A stretch of 9,149 nucleotides of DNA from Candidatus Glassbacteria bacterium RIFCSPLOWO2_12_FULL_58_11. Its GTDB lineage: Bacteria; Gemmatimonadota; Glassbacteria; GWA2-58-10. A model generated the notes under the pieces. It was not told where the DNA came from. It worked only from the letters and a program-made list of their open reading frames with translations, and searched no databases. The translations under genes and the position numbers were made by a program. The stretch's first letter is position 1. The number at the start of each line of letters is the position of its first letter. The DNA is taken from the NCBI GenBank assembly GCA_001780825.1, contig MFIX01000120.1, forward strand, positions 1 through 9,149, read 5' to 3'. Of the stretch, positions 1 through 4,759 are shown one piece after another.

Positions 1-390
1 ATGCTAAAGTTCGAGTCCGGCCGCCACGCGTTCTGCGAGGGCAACTATATCACGGTCGGCGGGATGGATGACAAGGTGGAAATCTACGGCACCGAGGGGC
101 GGCTCAATATCGACCTGACTTTCTCCAGCCCGATCCAGGCCTACAGCCGTCCCGGGTTCGCCTATGCCATCGAGAAGACCGACACCACGCAGCACTGGAC
201 CTGGCCCGCCGTGGATGAGTTCGCCAACCTGGGCTATGTGGACCAGCTCCGCTATTTCCTGGACTGCGTGATCGAGGACAAGGAGCCGATGTTCGGCATC
301 CGGGGCGAGGACGGCCTGGCCTGCGTGGAGATAGTCACCGCGGCCTATGAGAGCGCCGCCACCGGCAAGACTGTCAAGGGCGAGTGGTAA
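1..390 (+). CDS. Gfo/Idh/MocA family oxidoreductase, C-terminal part (5' end outside window)
   Basis: The visible 129 residues match the C-terminal half of the Gfo/Idh/MocA family, NAD(P)-dependent cytoplasmic oxidoreductases that mostly act on sugars, inositols and their derivatives. What is seen: an 'EIYGTEGRLNID' strand (about residues 27-38) typical of the substrate-binding beta sheet, and the closing helices around 'GYVDQLRYFLDCV' (78-90) and 'GEDGLACVEIVTAAYESAATGK' (residues 102-123). Family members usually have 330-400 residues and begin with a Rossmann GxGxxG motif. That motif is absent, so the gene starts left of the window and the ATG at position 1 is probably an internal methionine. 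A terminator follows 24 bases after the stop, so this is the last gene of its transcript. The substrate cannot be told from this part. Confidence 0.85.
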   Translation: MLKFESGRHAFCEGNYITVGGMDDKVEIYGTEGRLNIDLTFSSPIQAYSRPGFAYAIEKTDTTQHWTWPAVDEFANLGYVDQLRYFLDCVIEDKEPMFGIRGEDGLACVEIVTAAYESAATGKTVKGEW

Positions 391-414
391 GCCACTATTT
401 CAGATATACAATTT

Positions 415-450
415 AAAGGGCCTTCAGAGCTTTTAGCGGGAGGCCCTTTT
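415..450 (+). terminator. Intrinsic terminator after the Gfo/Idh/MocA gene
   Basis: AAAGGGCCT (415-423) pairs with AGGCCCTTT (441-449) around a 17-base loop, and the right arm runs straight into TTTT. It sits 24 bases after the oxidoreductase stop codon and before the peroxiredoxin start. The right arm and the bases after it are almost repeated in the next terminator (1185-1207). Confidence 0.8.
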
Positions 451-512
451 ATTGCCGGAATAATTGTGTCCCTCGTTTTAAGCGATTCTATTAGAGCATA
501 ATGAGGCTTGGC

Positions 513-1094
513 ATGGAAAAGGACCGCCGGGACCCGCATCCCTTCGAGCTGCCGAAAGACCTGCCCCGGCCTGTCGATGACGGCGCGGCCGCTCACCTGG
601 AAGGAATGGATCTGCCTGATCTCAGCCTTCCTTCTACCGACAGTACTATCGTCAACCTCGCTTCGCTGCCCGGCCGCTGCGTGATCTACGTCTATCCGAT
701 GACCGGACGGCCGGGCGTCCCTTTGCCAGATGGCTGGGACGCCATTCCCGGCGCACGGGGCTGCACGCCTCAGTCGTGCGGTTTCCGGGACCACTTTGCC
801 GAGCTGAAGGCGCTGGGCGCCGCTGTCTTTGGGTTGAGCTCCCAGACCAGCGATTACCAGCGCGAGGCCCGCGACCGGCTTAATCTCCCCTTCCATTTGC
901 TGAGCGATAAGGCGCTGCGCCTGAAAGACTCCCTCCGTCTGCCGACTTTCACTGTCGCGGGAATGGAGCTGTTCAAGAGGCTTACTTTGATCGCGGAGCA
1001 TGGGCGGATCAGAAAAGTATTTTACCCCGTCTTCCCGCCCGACCGGAACGTCGATGATGTTCTCGCGTGGCTGCGAAAAAACGCCCAGCCCTGA
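513..1094 (+). CDS. PrxQ/BCP-like two-cysteine peroxiredoxin
   Basis: Likely a thiol peroxidase that reduces hydrogen peroxide or organic hydroperoxides in the cytoplasm, with electrons from thioredoxin or a similar dithiol. Counting from the upstream in-frame ATG at 501, 'GARGCTPQSCGFRD' at residues 84-97 holds the presumed peroxidatic Cys88 and resolving Cys93. The C-x4-C spacing is that of atypical 2-Cys PrxQ/BCP enzymes. Between the core strand 'VIYVYPMTG' (61-69) and Cys88 lies an extra loop rich in Pro and Gly (about 70-84), longer than in E. coli Bcp; the fold otherwise looks complete. I chose ATG 513 over ATG 501 because GAGG at 503-506 stands six bases before it, whereas nothing like a ribosome site precedes 501; this gives 193 residues. 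A weak promoter-like pair, TTGTGT (464-469) and TCTATT (487-492) with a 17-base spacer, lies upstream. The gene stands alone between two terminators. Family assignment is firm; substrate and partner are inferred. Confidence 0.88.
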   Translation: MEKDRRDPHPFELPKDLPRPVDDGAAAHLEGMDLPDLSLPSTDSTIVNLASLPGRCVIYVYPMTGRPGVPLPDGWDAIPGARGCTPQSCGFRDHFAELKALGAAVFGLSSQTSDYQREARDRLNLPFHLLSDKALRLKDSLRLPTFTVAGMELFKRLTLIAEHGRIRKVFYPVFPPDRNVDDVLAWLRKNAQP

Positions 1095-1165
1095 GCTCCA
1101 GGGCTCGCGCCGGAAATTTAAGGCAAGCATTGGCAGGTGGTAATTTTTTGCGACAAAAGAAAGCC

Positions 1166-1202
1166 AAAAGGCCTCCCGCGGTTCAGCAGGAGGCCCTTTT
1201 TT
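1166..1202. terminator. Terminator between convergent genes, likely bidirectional
   Basis: GGCCTCC (1170-1176) pairs with GGAGGCC (1189-1195) around a 12-base loop. On the + strand the right arm is followed by C and six T, ending the peroxiredoxin transcript. On the - strand the AAAA before the left arm becomes a TTTT tail, so the same stem can stop the histidine-kinase transcript that arrives from the right (stop codon at 1278-1280). The remainder of 1095-1277 holds no gene I can support. Confidence 0.8.
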
Positions 1203-1277
1203 GCCGGCGTTTTTTGTTAATTATTGCCTGTTTTATCAACCATACGCGGGTTGAGGAGTTTGTGAAAATGCAGCTTG

Positions 1278-3443
1278 CTATTTTCGCTTCAATACCCGGT
1301 GAATTACATTCCGCAGCTCCTCCAGCCTGTAAGGCTTGGAGATAAGGCCCTTGAAACCGTATTTTTCGTAATTGGAGAGCACCTGATCCTGTGAATAACC
1401 GCTGGAAACTATCGCCCGGGCCCGGGGGTCGAACTTCAGCATTTTTTGTAAAGCCTCTTTTCCGCCCATGCCTCCGGGAACTGTCAGATCCATCACCACG
1501 AGGTCGAACGGGTTTCCGGAGCTGCGGGCCTTTTTATATATTTTCAGCGCCTCGGCGCCGTCGCCGGCCACCTCGACCACGCACCCGATCTGTTCCAGCA
1601 TGCGTCGGGCGACATCCCGCACCATCTTGTCGTCATCCATCACCAGGATTTTTGCCCGGTGCTCGAGGTCTTCCGGGGTTTCCACCGCCCTCTCGGGCGC
1701 CTTCTCGAAAGTCGCCGGGAGATAGATCTGGAATTCGGAGCCGGCTCCCGGAGTGGAATTCACCGCGATATACCCGCCGTGCCGCTTGATTACCGAATAT
1801 GCGGTAGCCAGTCCCAGGCCGCTGCCGTGCTCCTTGGTGCTGAAATACGGATCGAAAATCTTGTTCAGGTTCTCTTTCGGAATCCCGAGGCCCTTGTCTC
1901 TGATCGAAAATTTCACGTATTTACCTTCCTCCAGAGGCAATCTGCCGGAGGCTTTCAGGGTCACGTTTTCCGCGCTTACTGTCACCGTGCCGCCCTCAGG
2001 CATACTCTGGACGGCATTGATCACCAGATTATTAATCACCTGGCTGATCTGGTCCTCGTCGAACTCGGCCAGCCAGAGGTCCTCGGGCAGATGGAGTACA
2101 GGCGTAACATTCGAGCCCCGCAGGGCGAAAGGCACGGCTGTCTTCAGCAGAATTGCGATTGATGCCGGTTTGATATCGGTGGTTATGCCGCGGGAAAAAG
2201 TCAACAACTGCTGTGTGAGGCTCCTGGCCCGCAGGCTGGCGTCCTCAGCCTCGGAGAGGAAACGGTTCAACTCGGCGTTTTTGCCGGCGCAGATTTTACC
2301 GAGAGTGATATTCCCCAGGATTGCGGTGAGGATGTTGTTGAAGTCGTGGGCGATCCCGCCGGCGAGAATCCCGATGGATTCCAATTTACTGCCCTTGCTC
2401 TGTTCCTCTTCGAGCTGTTTCCGCTCGGTCAGGTCGAAGATAATCCCGCGCATGCCGGCGATCCGGCCGTATTTATAGACCGGAGTAAAACGGGCGATGG
2501 CCGGGAAACTGCCCCCATCTTTACGCGCCACTTCAAATTCATGAATCCACGCTTCTCCGCCGTTGATCTGCTCCAGGATATTTTTCCGCACCTGCTGCCG
2601 CTGGGAAGCGACAAACATCTCCGCGGCCTCCGCGCCTTCCTTTACTTCATCCCTGGAATAGCCGGAAACATCGTAGTACCGGCGGTTGAGATAGCTGATC
2701 AGCCCCCGTTCATCAAGTTCCAGAACGATTTCCGGCAACAGTTCGGCCAGCGTTCTGAACCGCTCCTCGCTTTCCTGGAGTGCCTCCTCGGCTTTTTTTC
2801 GTTCGGTGACATCCCGGATAACGCCGATACTGCCGAGGAATTTACCCTTCGAAGAGTACTGGCCGGCGGAATTAACCTCTACGAGCACATAGTTGATCGA
2901 GACGTCTCTGACTTCTTTGGTCTTTGTCACCAGCCGGACTTCGAGATTTCGTGTAATTCGGTTCCCGGTTCTTCTTTCATCAAACAGTTTAGGCGCATGC
3001 CTGTCTCCGGTTATCCGGCCGGCGAACTTTTCCAGCGCTCCGGCTCTCGAAATATGTTCATAGTCCTCCGGGTGGACCAGCTCCTTGAAATTCTTTCCGA
3101 GCAGCTCTTCTGGCTTATAGCCTAGCTGATCGACGGCCTGGTTCAGGAAGAAAAAATTCCCGTGCTGATCGATCCGGTAAATAATGTCCGTGACTGTCTC
3201 GACCAGGGTCCGGTATTTTTCCTCGGACAACTCGAGCTCTTTTTTCGCCTTTTTCTTTTCGGCAACTTCTTTCAGGAGCTTTTTGTTCTTCTCGGTGATC
3301 TCGCGCAGCGAATTGAGGTACACGGAAACGGTCTGCGCATTTTCCACACGGCTTACCGCAATCTCGTTTTCAAGATGACGGAGCTTGGTATTGAGCAGGT
3401 CCAGTAATTGTTCTCTTTTAGCGGCGGCTTTACTATCTTCCAT
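1278..3443 (-). CDS. Hybrid sensor histidine kinase: coiled coil, PAS-PAS, HisKA, ATPase, receiver
   Basis: A 721-residue soluble sensor kinase that should autophosphorylate on histidine and pass the phosphate to its own receiver domain. In order: a charged coiled coil (about 10-72); PAS 1 (about 76-215, with an insert rich in Arg and Lys); PAS 2 (about 226-342); HisKA with 'GGIAHDFNN' (H366); HATPase with N box N472/N476, G1 'DKGLGI' (516-521) and G2 'GSGLGL' (540-545); receiver domain from about 597 with acidic pocket D603-D605, phospho-acceptor D652, S680/S681 and K703. All catalytic residues are present. No membrane segment and no DNA-binding output is seen, so the signal is probably cytoplasmic (ligand, redox or partner protein sensed by PAS), and the receiver may feed phosphate to a separate phosphotransfer protein or regulator. 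The frame is open up to 3521, but I start at ATG 3443: it overlaps the end of the HDOD gene by 11 bases, has GGGATGG seven bases upstream, and the 26 extra residues look unlike the family. Translation is probably coupled to the HDOD gene. Confidence 0.9.
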   Translation of the reverse strand: MEDSKAAAKREQLLDLLNTKLRHLENEIAVSRVENAQTVSVYLNSLREITEKNKKLLKEVAEKKKAKKELELSEEKYRTLVETVTDIIYRIDQHGNFFFLNQAVDQLGYKPEELLGKNFKELVHPEDYEHISRAGALEKFAGRITGDRHAPKLFDERRTGNRITRNLEVRLVTKTKEVRDVSINYVLVEVNSAGQYSSKGKFLGSIGVIRDVTERKKAEEALQESEERFRTLAELLPEIVLELDERGLISYLNRRYYDVSGYSRDEVKEGAEAAEMFVASQRQQVRKNILEQINGGEAWIHEFEVARKDGGSFPAIARFTPVYKYGRIAGMRGIIFDLTERKQLEEEQSKGSKLESIGILAGGIAHDFNNILTAILGNITLGKICAGKNAELNRFLSEAEDASLRARSLTQQLLTFSRGITTDIKPASIAILLKTAVPFALRGSNVTPVLHLPEDLWLAEFDEDQISQVINNLVINAVQSMPEGGTVTVSAENVTLKASGRLPLEEGKYVKFSIRDKGLGIPKENLNKIFDPYFSTKEHGSGLGLATAYSVIKRHGGYIAVNSTPGAGSEFQIYLPATFEKAPERAVETPEDLEHRAKILVMDDDKMVRDVARRMLEQIGCVVEVAGDGAEALKIYKKARSSGNPFDLVVMDLTVPGGMGGKEALQKMLKFDPRARAIVSSGYSQDQVLSNYEKYGFKGLISKPYRLEELRNVIHRVLKRK

Positions 3444-4356
3444 GAGAAAACCATCCCGTACTTTCCATGACCGAGATGCTTTTTTCCACCTCTTCCAGAA
3501 TGAGGCCGAGTGCGGTTTCATTTATCTTGGAGCCGGCAAGCTCGTTCAGTTGCCTGCGGCATTGATCAAACAGCGGGAGATCGATACGGGGCATGTCCGA
3601 ATAGCCGATCCCGGCTTTCTGGACGGCATAGTTTGAAACATGGAGGCTCAAGGCAAGCTTGGCGAAATCGCCTCCAACACGCAGCGGATCGTGATGGCTG
3701 GCAATGGCGGTCACCAGCTCGTCCGGTAAGTCCCAGCCCGCGAGGATCGCCCCGCCGATCTCGGTGTGGTCGAACCCCAGCACCTCTTTTTCCGACTGGT
3801 ACAGGCTGGTTCCCCGGGCCTCGCTTTTCTCCAGTATGTAGGAGAACAAAATCGGGATGAACTGGTCCTCCACGATCAATCCCAGGTCGTGCAGCAATCC
3901 GGCGACATAGCTGTTCTCGCCTAATTCGCGGTATTCCCTGCGGTAGAGCAGCTTGCAGAATAAGGCCACAGCCACGCTGTGTTTCCAGAGGAGGTCTCGC
4001 GAATAGTCCCGGATTTTGTCGTACTTGTCGAAGAGCTGGCTGACCTTCTGGCTCAGGGCCAGGTCCTTGACTGCATCGAAACCGATGCAGACAATCGCTT
4101 CCTGGATTGAGGTGATCCTCTTGGTATAGCCGTAGAAGGCGGAATTGGCTAGTCGCAACAATTTAGCGGAAAGCGGCGGGTCAAGCTCGATAATGTCCTT
4201 CAGCTGCTTGGCGCTCGATTCCGGATCGTTGATAACGTTAACGATCTCGCTGACAGTCTTTTTGATCGAGGCGATGTCCGAGCTTTCGACAATATGCACC
4301 AGGTCGGCCAGGCTCAGGCTGTCGCCGCTCAATTCCACCTTGCTTTCTTCAGACAC
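3433..4356 (-). CDS. HDOD domain signalling protein
   Basis: A 307-residue HDOD (HD-related output domain) protein. The core runs from about residue 25 to 240 and carries the family hallmark 'LLRLANSAFYGY' (66-77) followed by 'ITSIQEAIVCIGFDAVKDLAL' (residues 81-101). HDOD domains are usually regulatory relatives of HD phosphohydrolases, found in two-component, chemotaxis and c-di-GMP networks. Here several HD-type metal ligands seem intact: H126 (WKH), H156-D157 (LLHDLG), H197 (FDH) and H221-H222 (ASHHDP), so residual metal binding or catalysis is conceivable. The C-terminal ~65 residues are helical and of no known domain. The start is GTG (4354-4356), with GGAG about eight bases upstream and an N-terminus rich in Ser and Glu. 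It is the first gene of an operon with the hybrid kinase, whose start overlaps its stop by 11 bases; the pair probably acts in one pathway. The signal and output are unknown. Confidence 0.9.
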   Translation of the reverse strand: MSEESKVELSGDSLSLADLVHIVESSDIASIKKTVSEIVNVINDPESSAKQLKDIIELDPPLSAKLLRLANSAFYGYTKRITSIQEAIVCIGFDAVKDLALSQKVSQLFDKYDKIRDYSRDLLWKHSVAVALFCKLLYRREYRELGENSYVAGLLHDLGLIVEDQFIPILFSYILEKSEARGTSLYQSEKEVLGFDHTEIGGAILAGWDLPDELVTAIASHHDPLRVGGDFAKLALSLHVSNYAVQKAGIGYSDMPRIDLPLFDQCRRQLNELAGSKINETALGLILEEVEKSISVMESTGWFSHGR

Positions 4357-4383
4357 TTTCCGCTCTCCGCGTAACCGATTTCC

Positions 4384-4515
4384 GCTTCCCTGAGATACTA
4401 TTTTCTGTCTTATAATAACAACTTTTTCTTCATTTCGCCACGCTAATTATGTTTTTTCTATTTTATATGTATACTACAGTTTACTAACCCGGATTATTTG
4501 TAAATCAGGTCAGAT
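4384..4515 (-). promoter_or_regulatory. AT-rich upstream region of the HDOD-kinase operon, probable promoter
   Basis: This stretch is strikingly AT-rich against the GC-rich genes on both sides and lies directly upstream of the GTG start at 4356. Read on the - strand it contains TTGTTA, 18 bases, then TATCTC, and farther upstream TATAAA within an A/T run. None of these is a convincing consensus pair, so the exact promoter cannot be placed. The position and composition support a promoter region; the boxes are guesses. Confidence 0.35.
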
Positions 4516-4634
4516 TTTTGTAGGGGCGGACCGATGTGTCCGCCCGTGGTCTGGAGTTTTGTGGAGTCGCATGGGAGCACACGCGGGTGCGCCCCTACAT
4601 TAAACCGCAAAGACATAACTTTGTGAATAATCCG
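4490..4634. repeat. Outer inverted repeat surrounding the REP-like element
   Basis: CGGATTATT (4490-4498) is perfectly inverted as AATAATCCG (4626-4634), and after three unlike bases both arms continue inward with AAA. The arms stand 20 and 26 bases outside the double hairpin, so the two structures are nested and roughly concentric. This could mark the true edges of a larger non-autonomous element; chance cannot be excluded for nine bases in an AT-rich gap. The rest of the 4357-4759 gap holds only the promoter-like stretch and the terminator at 4697-4735. Confidence 0.4.
4519..4599. repeat. REP-like double hairpin element
   Basis: The 81-base element has imperfect terminal inverted repeats: TGTAGGGGCGGACC (4519-4532) against GGTGCGCCCCTACA (4586-4599), with one mismatch. 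Each end also folds on itself: GGGCGGAC (4524-4531) with GTCCGCCC (4538-4545), six-base loop; and GGGAGCAC (4573-4580) with GTGCGCCC (4587-4594), one mismatch, six-base loop. Two inverted units around a ~27-base spacer is the layout of paired REP sequences (BIME type). GC content is high inside an AT-rich gap, and no reading frame is plausible. Such 'TAGGGGCG...CGCCCCTA' sequences recur in many bacterial genomes (recalled, not searched). Confidence 0.75.
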
Positions 4635-4696
4635 AGCTGCGATCATGTGATTTTCAAATCAGGAAGAGACGCGAGCCAGGCGAAAGACGCAAAGCA

Positions 4697-4735
4697 AAAG
4701 GCCCCTCGCGGGAAGCCTCCCCGCGAGGGGCCTTT
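4697..4735 (-). terminator. Strong intrinsic terminator of the 928-residue flavoenzyme gene
   Basis: AAAGGCCCCTCGCGGG (4697-4712) and CCCGCGAGGGGCCTTT (4720-4735) form a perfect 16-base-pair stem with a seven-base loop. On the - strand the stem ends in TTTTGCTTTG, a serviceable U tract, 24 bases after the stop of the flavoenzyme gene. The + strand copy ends in TTTAAAAT, so it may also work in reverse, although no + strand gene needs it. Confidence 0.88.
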
Positions 4736-4759
4736 AAAATACCGGCTCGCCAAATCGAA

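Noticed and set aside
1067..1345. A small + strand frame after the peroxiredoxin
   Set aside because: It overlaps the peroxiredoxin end, crosses the terminator and enters the convergent kinase gene. No ribosome site or motif supports it.
3444..3521. Longer N-terminus of the histidine kinase, from ATG 3521
   Set aside because: It would overlap the HDOD gene by almost 90 bases. The extra residues are unlike the family, and the ATG at 3443 gives a usual short overlap with a fair ribosome site.
4519..4599. CRISPR repeat or riboswitch
   Set aside because: There are only two units and they are inverted, not direct, with no spacers. It also lacks a conserved aptamer pattern that I know.
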